Notes under the pieces: generated by a model
Seen by the model: the letters and a program-made list of their open reading frames with translations, nothing else
Database searches by the model: none
Told to the model about the DNA's origin: nothing
In this document: positions 16,359 through 25,220 of the stretch, piece by piece
Layout: every line of letters begins with the position of its first letter
Numbering within the stretch: the first letter of the stretch is position 1
Position numbers and translations under genes: made by a program
NCBI RefSeq assembly: GCF_014384805.1
Contig: NZ_JACRSS010000003.1
Coordinates: 62,001 to 126,000 of the forward strand
Origin: Guopingia tenuis
Lineage (GTDB): Bacteria; Bacillota; Clostridia; Christensenellales; Christensenellaceae
DNA length: 64,000 bases
Direction of reading: 5' to 3'

Positions 16359-17438
16359 TTGAGCAGAGTCTATAATTTTTCGGCGGGTCCGGCCTGCCTG
16401 CCTGTAGAAGTGCTGCAAAAGGCGCAGGAGCAAATGCTCGACTATCAGGGAACCGGCATGTCCGTCATGGAGATGAGCCACCGTTCCAAGGCATATGAGG
16501 AGATCATCGGCGCCGCTGAGTCCAACCTCCGCAAACTGATGAATATTCCCGAGAATTATAAGGTCCTGTTCCTGCAGGGCGGCGCTTCGCTGCAATTCGC
16601 CATGGTGCCCATGAACCTGCTTTCCAAGCATAAAAAGGCGCATTATGTCAACACCGGCCTCTGGTCCAAAAAGGCCATCAAGGAAGCCAAACGCTTCGGG
16701 GAAGTGAACGTGGCCGCCTCTTCCGAGGATCAGACCTTCTCCTATATCCCCAAGCTCTCCGCCGATATGTTCACGCCGGACGCCGACTATGTTCATATCA
16801 CCACCAACAACACAATCTATGGCACGAAATTCAAGGAAATCCCGGAAACCAATGGGATTCCCCTTGTGACGGATATGTCCTCCTGCATTCTTTCCGAAGA
16901 GGTGGATGTCTCCAAATACGGCATTATCTATGCCGGGGCGCAGAAGAACATCGGCCCCGCCGGACTGACCATCGTCATCATCCGCGACGACCTCATCGGC
17001 AATGTGGCTGAAATCCCCACAATGCTGGACTATAAAACCCATGCGGATGCCGGCTCCATGTTCAACACGCCGCCGACCTATGCTATCTATATCGCCGGTC
17101 TGGTGTTTGAATGGCTGCTGGATCTGGGCGGCCTTGGCGAGATTCAAAAGGTCAATGAGCGCAAGGCAGCCATCCTCTATGACTATCTGGATAACTCCGG
17201 CTTCTATAAGGGCACGGCCCGCAGGGAAGACCGCTCCCTGATGAACGTTCCTTTCGTCATCGGCGATCCCGAGATGGAGAAGAAGTTCGTCGCCGAGGCA
17301 GCCGCCGCCGGATTTGTCAACCTGAAAGGACACCGCACGGTAGGCGGCATGCGCGCCAGCATCTATAATGCAATGCCTGTGGAAGGCATTGAAAAGCTGA
17401 CCGCCTTCATGGAAGCTTTCAAGAAGAACAACGCCTGA
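16359..17438 (+). CDS. serC: Phosphoserine aminotransferase
   Basis: 359 residues, class V PLP aminotransferase making 3-phosphoserine from 3-phosphohydroxypyruvate and glutamate (also used for pyridoxine synthesis). It opens with YNFSAGPACLP, and the PLP lysine is Lys196 in GAQKNIGPAGLT. The phosphate-binding HRTVGGMRASIYNA near the C terminus is typical. The start is TTG at 16359, 8 nt after TAGGAGG. serA follows after 16 bp, so serine synthesis from 3-phosphoglycerate is encoded as one operon; serB is not in the window. Confidence 0.95.
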   Translation: MSRVYNFSAGPACLPVEVLQKAQEQMLDYQGTGMSVMEMSHRSKAYEEIIGAAESNLRKLMNIPENYKVLFLQGGASLQFAMVPMNLLSKHKKAHYVNTGLWSKKAIKEAKRFGEVNVAASSEDQTFSYIPKLSADMFTPDADYVHITTNNTIYGTKFKEIPETNGIPLVTDMSSCILSEEVDVSKYGIIYAGAQKNIGPAGLTIVIIRDDLIGNVAEIPTMLDYKTHADAGSMFNTPPTYAIYIAGLVFEWLLDLGGLGEIQKVNERKAAILYDYLDNSGFYKGTARREDRSLMNVPFVIGDPEMEKKFVAEAAAAGFVNLKGHRTVGGMRASIYNAMPVEGIEKLTAFMEAFKKNNA

Positions 17439-17454
17439 TCGAAAGGGGATTCTC

Positions 17455-18633
17455 ATGTATAATATCAAAAAACTCAACGCTATTTCCGGCATCGTATACG
17501 ACTATCTGCCCAAGAGCCAGTATCTGGTATCCTCGCATATCGAGGATGCGGATGTAGATGGATATCTTGTCCGCAGCGCCAACTGCCATGAGTTGGAACT
17601 TACCGATCGTCTGCTGGCTTTCGCCCGCGCGGGCGCAGGCGTCAACAACATTCCCATTGACAAGTGCACGGAAAAGGGCATCGTCGTGTTCAATTCCCCC
17701 GGTGCTAACGCCAATGCCGTAAAAGAGCTGGTGCTCTGCGGGCTTTTGATGGCATCCCGCAACGTGCTGGCGGGCGTGGCCTGGGCAAAGACCCTGATCG
17801 GTGCGGAAGGCGACACCATGAAATTGGTGGAAAAGGGCAAGAGCCAGTTTGTCGGCCCCGAACTTATGGGCAAAACCCTCGGTGTGATTGGTCTGGGCGC
17901 CATTGGCGTTCTGGTTGCCAATGCGGCGGCCTCCATCGGCATGAACGTCATCGGCTATGACCCCTATGTTTCCGTGGAGAGCGCATGGCATCTCTCCCGC
18001 GCGGTTCACCGGGCTGTCAATTTAGACGATCTTCTCTCCTCTTCGGATTATATCACCGTTCATATTCCCCTGATGGATAAGACCCGTGATTTCATCAGCT
18101 CTCCCGAGATCGACAAGATGAAGGACGGCGTGATTCTTCTGAATTTTGCCCGCAATGGCATCGTCCGCTCCTCTTCCCTTCTGGAAGCCCTGGACAGCGG
18201 AAAAATCGCCCAGTATGTCACCGACTTCCCGACAGCGGACATTCTCGGCCATGAAAAAACCATCTGCATTCCGCATTTGGGCGCTTCCACACCGGAATCT
18301 GAGGAAAACTGCGCTATGATGGCGGCGGCGCAGCTTCGGGACTATATCGAGTTCGGCAGCATCAAAAATTCGGTGAACATGCCGGCCTGCGTGCTCTCTG
18401 AGCCTGCCCATTACCGGCTCACCGTAATTCACAAGAACCTGCCCACCATGGTGAACCAGATGACCTCCCTCATCGCCAAAGAGGACATCAACATCGAAGA
18501 AATGGTGAACAAATCCCGCGGGGAAATCGCCTATACGGTCTTTGATCTGAGCTCCGCGCCCAGTGAAGAGATTATGCAGGCGTTTGGCGCCATCGACGGG
18601 GTTCTCCGCGTGCGGGAAATCCATCATGTGTAA
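17455..18633 (+). CDS. serA: D-3-phosphoglycerate dehydrogenase
   Basis: 392 residues. Oxidises 3-phosphoglycerate with NAD+, the first step of serine synthesis. The Rossmann motif GLGAIG begins at 146; catalytic residues are Arg233 (ARNGIV), a Glu in the ADILGHE segment, and His274 (IPHLGAS). Residues about 320-392 form a regulatory ACT domain. Thus it is the short form with one ACT domain and no intervening domain. RBS GAAAGGGG precedes the ATG at 17455. It is the second gene of serCA and ends at a strong terminator. Confidence 0.95.
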   Translation: MYNIKKLNAISGIVYDYLPKSQYLVSSHIEDADVDGYLVRSANCHELELTDRLLAFARAGAGVNNIPIDKCTEKGIVVFNSPGANANAVKELVLCGLLMASRNVLAGVAWAKTLIGAEGDTMKLVEKGKSQFVGPELMGKTLGVIGLGAIGVLVANAAASIGMNVIGYDPYVSVESAWHLSRAVHRAVNLDDLLSSSDYITVHIPLMDKTRDFISSPEIDKMKDGVILLNFARNGIVRSSSLLEALDSGKIAQYVTDFPTADILGHEKTICIPHLGASTPESEENCAMMAAAQLRDYIEFGSIKNSVNMPACVLSEPAHYRLTVIHKNLPTMVNQMTSLIAKEDINIEEMVNKSRGEIAYTVFDLSSAPSEEIMQAFGAIDGVLRVREIHHV

Positions 18634-18650
18634 ACCATAAACAGATGCAG

Positions 18651-18679
18651 GGCGGGAAACAAATTTCCCGCCTTTTTTA
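18651..18679 (+). terminator. serCA terminator
   Basis: GGCGGGAAA / TTTCCCGCC with a 4-nt loop, followed by TTTTTTAT. Confidence 0.92.
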
Positions 18680-18914
18680 TAATTGTATTTCTGCCCGTCT
18701 CTCCGGTGGTTGCCGAGACTGCATCAAAGGACAAGGAAAACGCCGCTCCTAATCATATTGGGAGAATTTTCAGGGCCGTGCAAAAAAGCGTTCCTGCCGG
18801 GAGGCAGAATAAAGAGGAATTAGCCACATCAATCGAAGCCCATTTGGGAACTTCCATAAGGACTTTATCAAGGAAATGAAATAAAAAACTCTGCACAAAG
18901 GAGAATTGAACGAT

Positions 18915-19223
18915 ATGAAAAAGAAATTTGCCTTCCTTCTCATGGGTGCTCATTATGACCCGGCCCGTCACCAGGCGGATTTTGAAACCGAAAACCGCCT
19001 CACCTCGATCCGCACAGTGCGGGACTATCCGGAGGCCCAGGCCGTCATACGCACTCTTTTTGAAAATGGATACGGCGCCATCGAGCTTTGCGGCGCTTTT
19101 GGGGAAGAAAAGGCCCAGGAGCTTATCCGCATGACGCAAGGAAGAGTCGCCATTGGTTTTGTCACCCATTTCCCGGAACAGGACGCCCTGTTTGCCGCAT
19201 TCTTCGGCAACGGCGGCGAATGA
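18915..19223 (+). CDS. DUF6506 family protein
   Basis: 102 residues. The pattern KFAFLLMGAHYDP near the start, GAIELCGAFGEEKA in the middle and VAIGFVTHFPEQDALFAAFFG at the end matches DUF6506, a small conserved family of unknown function. There is no signal peptide or membrane helix. The ATG at 18915 lies 11 nt after AAAGGAG; an in-frame TTG at 18906 is too close to that RBS. The 220 bp upstream show no obvious promoter or RNA motif. It stands alone after serCA. Confidence 0.72.
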   Translation: MKKKFAFLLMGAHYDPARHQADFETENRLTSIRTVRDYPEAQAVIRTLFENGYGAIELCGAFGEEKAQELIRMTQGRVAIGFVTHFPEQDALFAAFFGNGGE

Positions 19224-19500
19224 AGGGCTGCCAGATCAAAAATATATCCATTACTGGGCTTCGGCTGGCTGTTTTTCAGGCCACATCCGCGCTGGTCTTG
19301 GTTTGTGCAAAACCGCCCGGCTGATTCGTTGGCCGCAGGCGTATCTAAAGGCGGCGTTTATCTCTTCCCTTCGCATCCGGAAAATTCTTCCCGGGATGCA
19401 CCGATATCTTTCCCCTCCTCTGGTTCAGACGGATGCACCCATGCCAATCCCCGTCTTTCTTCCCTCTTGCCCGCAGGGACGCCGCCTTGTTTCATGCAAT
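19224..19500. other. Intergenic stretch without a recognised gene
   Basis: No credible coding frame. It contains a GCATCC...GGATGC hairpin (about 19373-19400) downstream of a CTAAAGGCGGCG motif, faintly like the structured element at 14112-14235, but the later block is far out of position. Confidence 0.3.
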
Positions 19501-19538
19501 AAAAATCCCATCCCAGTCGATGCCGGGATGGGATTTTT
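19501..19538. terminator. Bidirectional terminator
   Basis: Perfect 14-bp arms AAAAATCCCATCCC / GGGATGGGATTTTT between convergent transcription units. Confidence 0.88.
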
Positions 19539-19556
19539 ATCTATATTCGTTTTCAG

Positions 19557-21044
19557 CTATTTTGTCTTGGCCATCGCTTTGCCGTGAAACCGCATGGAAT
19601 CCTGGGGTACAGCCCTTCGGCGAAGCTCTTTTTTCACTTTTCCGTTAAATGCCTGCACCTTTTGCCCCAGATTCACCATGCCGGACCGGCGCTGATGGGG
19701 CAATTTTCCATTAAATCCCTCAGATGTGGCCAGAATCATCCAGAGCTCCGGCTTCTCAATGAGGATCCGTGCTTTGGGGAGAATGGCCTCGATTTCGCGG
19801 ATGGGCTTTTGCAGGCTGACGCATCCGGTAAATCCCCGAACCGCCGTCCGATTGCCCTTGCGGTTGACCCGCACCACCGCCAAATCCCAAACCACTGCCG
19901 GCTTGCGCTCATAAATCCCAACGCTGCTCAAAACAAACGCCAGGAGCAGGAAGGTCTGCGGCCAGAAAATCGTAATATCCGTAATCCCATGCACCACTGT
20001 GGCAAAAGCCAGCGTAAAGATCAGGAAAGCCCGGCCCTTGTCGATCTCCTCGGTATACATCTTCATTGCCCGCTTCATGATATCCACAAAATAGGGCAGC
20101 AGGAAACCAATTCCCACCACGCCAAAATTCAGCAAAGGATCCAGCAGCAGGTTATGGGCATGAGGCGCCTTATGGCCGCCCAGCGCCGCAAAAATATGCG
20201 AATAGGTCATTCCGCCCTGGCCGAACAGGGGATGCTCCCGGATGCCGGCAACAGCCGTCTCCCAAATCGAGAACCGCTTGCCGAAATCCACCGTCAGCTC
20301 ATCCACCCGCGGGAAAATCTCCGGGGCCAGACAGAACATCACCAGGCAGGCAAAGGCAAACAGGCCATACCACTTGAGCTCGCGGAATTTGTGGAACATC
20401 GCCATCATCACCGGGATCGCCACCAGCAGCACCAGAATGGTCGTCCGGCAGTCGCTCAAAAACAGCCCCACAAGATTCAATCCGATGACGCCGATATAAT
20501 AGATCCCCCGGCGCCCGTGTTTCCCCCGGAGCAGCTTATAGGCCGCCATGAGAATGACCATCTCCACCGCCGTGGCATAGTAATTTGCGTTCAAAAACAG
20601 CGACGCCGCCCGGTATTCCGGATCCATGGGAAGGAATATCATCATCTCCGCCACGGCGATCACGGCGCATAATATGCTTAAATCACAGCATAAGTCGATG
20701 AGCTTTTCAAAAAACGCCCGGGTCATCACCAGCCGCAAAAATGCCGCTGCAACAAAAATGATAGCCATGGCAACGGCAATCGCCATGCCCTCCCAGTTTG
20801 CATAGACACAGGAAACAATGAAGCTGATGCCGCAGAAAAGCAGCAGACAGAGCGTATAGCGCCCGCCCCGCACCACGTCGCCCAGGCGCTTATGCCGGGC
20901 CATATCCGCAATGATATAGAGCGCCGCGGCCATGGTCGCATACACTGTGAAAAAGAGAGAGGCCACAAGAAGCAGCGCCAGCTTTTCATTCCGCGTCGTA
21001 TTTTTCCAATAGATTTCGGTCCATTTATAAAAAACTTGCTTCAA
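19557..21044 (-). CDS. O-antigen ligase/polymerase-family membrane protein
   Basis: 495 residues with about 10 membrane helices in 20-395. The Wzy_C-type region contains RFSIWETAVAGIREHPLFGQG and, in the large outer loop, APHAHNLLLDPLLNFGVVG, matching the H-N-x-x-L motif of the WaaL/Wzy superfamily. Such proteins join or polymerise lipid-linked glycans on the outer face of the membrane. A basic, non-membrane tail of about 100 residues follows the last helix, which is unusual. The start is taken as TTG at 21044 with a weak AAGAAG. It is a single gene with an inverted repeat over its promoter. Confidence 0.75.
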   Translation of the reverse strand: MKQVFYKWTEIYWKNTTRNEKLALLLVASLFFTVYATMAAALYIIADMARHKRLGDVVRGGRYTLCLLLFCGISFIVSCVYANWEGMAIAVAMAIIFVAAAFLRLVMTRAFFEKLIDLCCDLSILCAVIAVAEMMIFLPMDPEYRAASLFLNANYYATAVEMVILMAAYKLLRGKHGRRGIYYIGVIGLNLVGLFLSDCRTTILVLLVAIPVMMAMFHKFRELKWYGLFAFACLVMFCLAPEIFPRVDELTVDFGKRFSIWETAVAGIREHPLFGQGGMTYSHIFAALGGHKAPHAHNLLLDPLLNFGVVGIGFLLPYFVDIMKRAMKMYTEEIDKGRAFLIFTLAFATVVHGITDITIFWPQTFLLLAFVLSSVGIYERKPAVVWDLAVVRVNRKGNRTAVRGFTGCVSLQKPIREIEAILPKARILIEKPELWMILATSEGFNGKLPHQRRSGMVNLGQKVQAFNGKVKKELRRRAVPQDSMRFHGKAMAKTK

Positions 21045-21087
21045 ATCTTCTTACTTCTTTCCCATCCTGACGATTCTCCACACCCTT

Positions 21088-21138
21088 ATTTTACAGAAAT
21101 TTTATGCGTAAACAATCTTTTTCACCGAATGTTTACGC
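21088..21138 (-). promoter_or_regulatory. Promoter and inverted repeat of the O-antigen ligase-like gene
   Basis: On the minus strand TTGTTT, 16-bp spacer, TAAAAT. The inverted repeat GCGTAAACA (21106-21114) / TGTTTACGC (21130-21138) overlaps the -35 box, so it is a candidate operator. Confidence 0.5.
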
Positions 21139-21220
21139 TTTCCTTACAAAATCCCTTCGCATATTATATGACGGCCTCCCGGGAAAAGTCAATCGTTTTT
21201 GGCTTTTGTTACAAAAATGT

Positions 21221-21248
21221 AAGGCGCCGGAATCCTGCCCGGCGCCTT
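21221..21248 (-). terminator. purL terminator
   Basis: AAGGCGCCGG / CCGGCGCCTT (10-bp arms) followed on the minus strand by ACATTTTTG, 25 bp after the purL stop codon. Confidence 0.75.
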
Positions 21249-21273
21249 CCTGCATATTCTTATTTATCCGGTC

Positions 21274-24200
21274 TTATTTAAAATATTCCACGCCCGCCTG
21301 GAATAGATGCTGATCCTTCTCTCCGGGAACATTCTTGAACAGGCCGGGCACAAACCGCTCGCTGTGGCCCATTTTTCCAAAGACCCGTCCATCCGGCGAG
21401 AGCAACCCCTCCACGGCATAAAGCGAGCCATTGGGATTCACGGCAATATCCATGCCGGGCACGCCGTTTTCATCGCAATACTGCGTGGCCACCTGGCCGT
21501 TTGCAAAGAGTCCGCGGATCTCCTCCTCGGTTCCAACGAACCGCCCCTCTCCGTGGGAAACGGCGATGCGGTGCACATCTCCCGGCTGCACCTTGGAAAG
21601 CCACGGCGATTTAACGGAAGTAATCCGCGTGTTCACCAGGCAGGAGACGTGCCGCCCGATATTATTGAAAGTGAGTGTGGGGCTGTCGTCCCGCATCTCC
21701 CGGATCTCGCCATAAGGCACCAGGCCCAGCTTGATGAGCGCCTGGAATCCGTTGCAGATACCCAGCATCAGGCCATCCCGCTTTTTGAGCAGATCCATCA
21801 CTGCCCGGCTGACTTCGGGATTGCGGAAGGTGGTGGCGATAAATTTGCCGGAGCCGTCCGGCTCGTCGCCGCCCGAGAAGCCGCCCGGGATCATGACGAT
21901 CTGCGCATTGTCAATCTCCTTCACCAGCAACTGGATGGACTCTTCGATAGCCGCCGCCGAAAGGTTGCGGATGATAACAGTTGTGGCAATCCCGCCGGCC
22001 CGCTCAAAGGCGCGCGCCGTATCGTATTCGCAGTTGGTTCCGGGGAACACCGGAATGACGATCCGCGGCTTCGCCGTCTTCACTTGGGGAACCAGGCGGG
22101 AACGCTCCCGGCAAACCGGCGTATTTTCCATCGGCGCTTCCTTTGTCTTGGTGGGGAACACCTTTTCCAGCGGCTTGGTATAGAACGCCCGGCAATCTTC
22201 CAGCGAGACGCCCTCCCCGTTCACCCGGATTTCCGGCGCGGCGGTCAGCGTGCCGATGCGCTGGAATCCCGCTTCTCCGCCGAGGTCCGCGTCTGTTTCC
22301 ACAAGGATGGCGCCATAGCTCTTGCGGGTCAGCTGCTTTAAGGAGATATCCTCCTGGAACGCCGTTCCGATGCCGTTGCCCAGGCCCATCTTGGCGGCCG
22401 CCGCCAGAATGCCGCCCCGCTCCACGGCATAAGCCGCATGGATTTTTCCTTCTTCCATAAGCTCGTGCAACCGGTCGTATTTCGCTTTCACATCTTCATA
22501 CAGCGGCAGCGCCAGCTCGTCCCGGGCAATCTCCATGAGATAGAGGGCATGTCCGGCCTGCTTGAATTCGGGGGTGATCACCTCGTCCGCCGTGGAAGGG
22601 CAGATGGCAAAGGAGCAGACGGTGGGCGGAACCGTGAGATCCCGGAAGGTGCCGGACATGGAGTCCTTTCCGCCGATGGCCGCCACGCCCATGCCCCGCT
22701 GGGCCACCCATGCGCCCAGAAGCGCCGCAAGGGGCTTGCCCCATTTTTCCGGAACATCCTCCAGCCGCTCGAAATATTCCTGCAAGGTCAGCCAGGATTT
22801 GCGGAAATCGCCGCCCGCCGCCACCATCTTCGCAATCGAACTCAAGATGGCATAGACTGCGCCATGGAAGGGGCTCTCCTCCATGAGATACGGGTCGATG
22901 CCAAAGCCCATGATCGTGGCGTCCTTGGTCTGCGCCCCCAGCACGGGAATCAGCGCCGACATGGCCTGCACCGGCGTGAGCTGGCTTTTCCCGCCAAGGG
23001 GCATGGTCACACTGCCCGCGCCGATGGTGGAGTCAAACCGCTCAATCAGCCCCTTCTGGCTGCAAATATTCAAATCCGAAAGCAGCGCCTCCATCTGTTC
23101 CAAAAGCGTGCCTTCTACCTTTTCATCAAACAGACCCGAGGATTCCCCGTTGGTCACCCGAGCTTTGGCATACTGAGTGGCGCCGTTGGTATTCAAGAAT
23201 TCCCGGCGGATATCCACAATCGTGCGGCCCTTCCATGTAAACCGCATGCGCCCGGTATCCGTCACCTTGGCAACCGCCGTCGCCTCCAAGTTTTCTGCGT
23301 CCGCCAGCGCGATCATGCGCTCCGCATCCTTGGCCTCCACCACGATCGCCATGCGCTCCTGAGATTCCGAAATGGCCAGCTCGGTGCCGTCCAGCCCTTC
23401 ATATTTCTTGGGAACCTTGTCCAAATCGATATCCAGGCTCTCGGCCAGCTCGCCGATGGCCACGCACACGCCGCCCGCGCCGAAGTCGTTGCAGCGTTTG
23501 ATGAGCTTTGAAAATTCCGGATTGCGGAACAGCCGCTGGAGCTTGCGCTCGGTTAGGGGATTTCCCTTCTGCACCTCCGCGCCGCATTCCTCGATGGATT
23601 TTTCGTCATGGGCCTTGCTGCTGCCCGTTGCACCGCCGCAGCCGTCCCGGCCGGTGCGCCCGCCGATCAGAAGGATGATATCCCCCTCTGCGGGAACCTC
23701 CCGGCGCACGTTTTCTTCGGGCGCCGCACCGACGACCGCGCCGATCTCCAGCCGCTTGGCTTTATAGCCCGGATGGTATACCTCATGCACCAGCCCAGTT
23801 GCCAGGCCGATCTGGTTGCCATAGGAAGAATATCCCGCCGCGGCTTCCCGGGTGATCTTGCGCTGGGGCAGTTTATATTCCATGGTGTCCGCCGTGGATT
23901 CCCGGGGATCGCCGCTGCCCGTCACCCGCATGGCCTGATAGACATAGCTGCGGCCCGAGAGGGGATCGCGGATCGCGCCGCCCAGGCAGGTCGCCGCGCC
24001 ACCGAAGGGCTCAATCTCGGTGGGATGGTTATGCGTCTCGTTTTTGAACAGGATGAGATAATCCTGCTCGCCTTTGTCTGTCTTGAGCTTATGCTTGATG
24101 GAGCAGGCGTTGATCTCCTCGCTCTCGTCCAGGTTTTTGAGCAGACCGCGCTTCTTGGCCTCTTTGGTGTAAATCGTGGCCACGTCCATAAGGCAGATAT

Positions 24201-25011
24201 ATTTTTCCTTCTGCCGCTCGCCATAGACGAATTCCCGCGCCTTTTTATATTCCTCAAACGCCTCCTGTACTCGGGCGCTGACTGGCCCTTCTTCAAATTC
24301 CACATCCGTGAGCTGGGTCAGAAAGGTGGTGTGCCGGCAGTGGTCCGACCAATAGGTGTCGATAACCTTCAGCTCGGTGATGGTAGGATCGCGTTTCTCA
24401 GACCGGAAATATTCCTGGGTACAGAGCAGGTCGGCGGGAGTCATGGCAAAGCCGTTCTCCTGGCAATACTGGGCGATCTCCTCCTTGCTCATCCGGATAA
24501 AACCTTCCACTGTCGCCACATGATCGGGCACCTTGAGCTGCATCTGCAGCGTCTCGGGCTTTTCCAGCCGGGCCTCCCGGGAGTCCACCGGGTTGATGAC
24601 GTATTTTTTGATTCTCTCAATTTCCCCGTCCGTCACACCGCCGGTCAGGATATAGAGCTTTGCCGTGGCCACAGTCGGCCGCTCTTTTTTGGTCAGAAGC
24701 TGGACGCATTGGGCCGCGCTGTCCGCCCGCTGGTCATACTGTCCCGGAAGAAACTCGACGGCAAAGACCTTTTCTCCCGCCGCCAGAGGAAGCTCCTCCA
24801 AATATACCTTATCCACCGCCGGTTCGGAAAACACCGACCGGCAGGCCGCCTCAAAATCCGCTCCGTCCAGGCCCTCCACATCATAGCGCAGCACAATCCG
24901 CACGCCCTCCAGGGAGGCAATGCCCAGATTTTCCCGAAAATCCGCCAAAGCGTCCTGGGCCGCGACGGCAAACCCCTCTTTCTTTTCCACAAAAATCCGT
25001 TTTACATCCAT
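21274..25011 (-). CDS. purL: Phosphoribosylformylglycinamidine synthase, single-chain clostridial type
   Basis: 1245 residues. Makes FGAM from FGAR, glutamine and ATP in purine synthesis. The order is: N-terminal PurS-like part, two AIRS-like ATP-binding halves (for example FGGAATCLGGAIRDPLSGR), then a class I glutamine amidotransferase. The nucleophile is about Cys1086 in GICNGFQ, with GFSGGDEPDGSGKF earlier and the HGEGRF region after it. The PurQ function is therefore fused. The ATG at 25011 is chosen (GGAG 10 nt upstream); an in-frame start 12 codons earlier has no RBS. It stands alone between terminators, not in a pur operon. Confidence 0.95.
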   Translation of the reverse strand: MDVKRIFVEKKEGFAVAAQDALADFRENLGIASLEGVRIVLRYDVEGLDGADFEAACRSVFSEPAVDKVYLEELPLAAGEKVFAVEFLPGQYDQRADSAAQCVQLLTKKERPTVATAKLYILTGGVTDGEIERIKKYVINPVDSREARLEKPETLQMQLKVPDHVATVEGFIRMSKEEIAQYCQENGFAMTPADLLCTQEYFRSEKRDPTITELKVIDTYWSDHCRHTTFLTQLTDVEFEEGPVSARVQEAFEEYKKAREFVYGERQKEKYICLMDVATIYTKEAKKRGLLKNLDESEEINACSIKHKLKTDKGEQDYLILFKNETHNHPTEIEPFGGAATCLGGAIRDPLSGRSYVYQAMRVTGSGDPRESTADTMEYKLPQRKITREAAAGYSSYGNQIGLATGLVHEVYHPGYKAKRLEIGAVVGAAPEENVRREVPAEGDIILLIGGRTGRDGCGGATGSSKAHDEKSIEECGAEVQKGNPLTERKLQRLFRNPEFSKLIKRCNDFGAGGVCVAIGELAESLDIDLDKVPKKYEGLDGTELAISESQERMAIVVEAKDAERMIALADAENLEATAVAKVTDTGRMRFTWKGRTIVDIRREFLNTNGATQYAKARVTNGESSGLFDEKVEGTLLEQMEALLSDLNICSQKGLIERFDSTIGAGSVTMPLGGKSQLTPVQAMSALIPVLGAQTKDATIMGFGIDPYLMEESPFHGAVYAILSSIAKMVAAGGDFRKSWLTLQEYFERLEDVPEKWGKPLAALLGAWVAQRGMGVAAIGGKDSMSGTFRDLTVPPTVCSFAICPSTADEVITPEFKQAGHALYLMEIARDELALPLYEDVKAKYDRLHELMEEGKIHAAYAVERGGILAAAAKMGLGNGIGTAFQEDISLKQLTRKSYGAILVETDADLGGEAGFQRIGTLTAAPEIRVNGEGVSLEDCRAFYTKPLEKVFPTKTKEAPMENTPVCRERSRLVPQVKTAKPRIVIPVFPGTNCEYDTARAFERAGGIATTVIIRNLSAAAIEESIQLLVKEIDNAQIVMIPGGFSGGDEPDGSGKFIATTFRNPEVSRAVMDLLKKRDGLMLGICNGFQALIKLGLVPYGEIREMRDDSPTLTFNNIGRHVSCLVNTRITSVKSPWLSKVQPGDVHRIAVSHGEGRFVGTEEEIRGLFANGQVATQYCDENGVPGMDIAVNPNGSLYAVEGLLSPDGRVFGKMGHSERFVPGLFKNVPGEKDQHLFQAGVEYFK

Positions 25012-25079
25012 CTTTCCAACACTCCTAAAAGCTTTTTCTTTCCCCAATTTTCAAAGGCCTTCCGCCTCTTTACGCAAAA

Positions 25080-25116
25080 GACAAGCTGGGCGCGTTTTCC
25101 CGCGCAGCAGCTTGTC
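25080..25116 (-). terminator. lysC terminator
   Basis: GACAAGCTG...CGCG / CGCG...CAGCTTGTC, followed on the minus strand by TTTTGCG; it separates lysC from purL. Confidence 0.7.
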
Positions 25117-25220
25117 CGCATTTTATTCGTCCCGCCGCGGCCCTATTTCCGGGAAATACGCATTCCCCTGGGATGTTTTCTCATTTTTCAAGGTTTCTTC
25201 CCTCCGGCCGCCGTCAATGT

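Noticed and set aside
19318..19500. Third copy of the structured element
   Set aside because: A CTAAAGGCGGCG block, a following hairpin and a CCTTGTTTCATG block occur in order, but spacing is about twice that of the other copies and the match is weak.
25012..25079. Purine riboswitch before purL
   Set aside because: The spacer is short and contains only the lysC terminator region; no purine aptamer motif.
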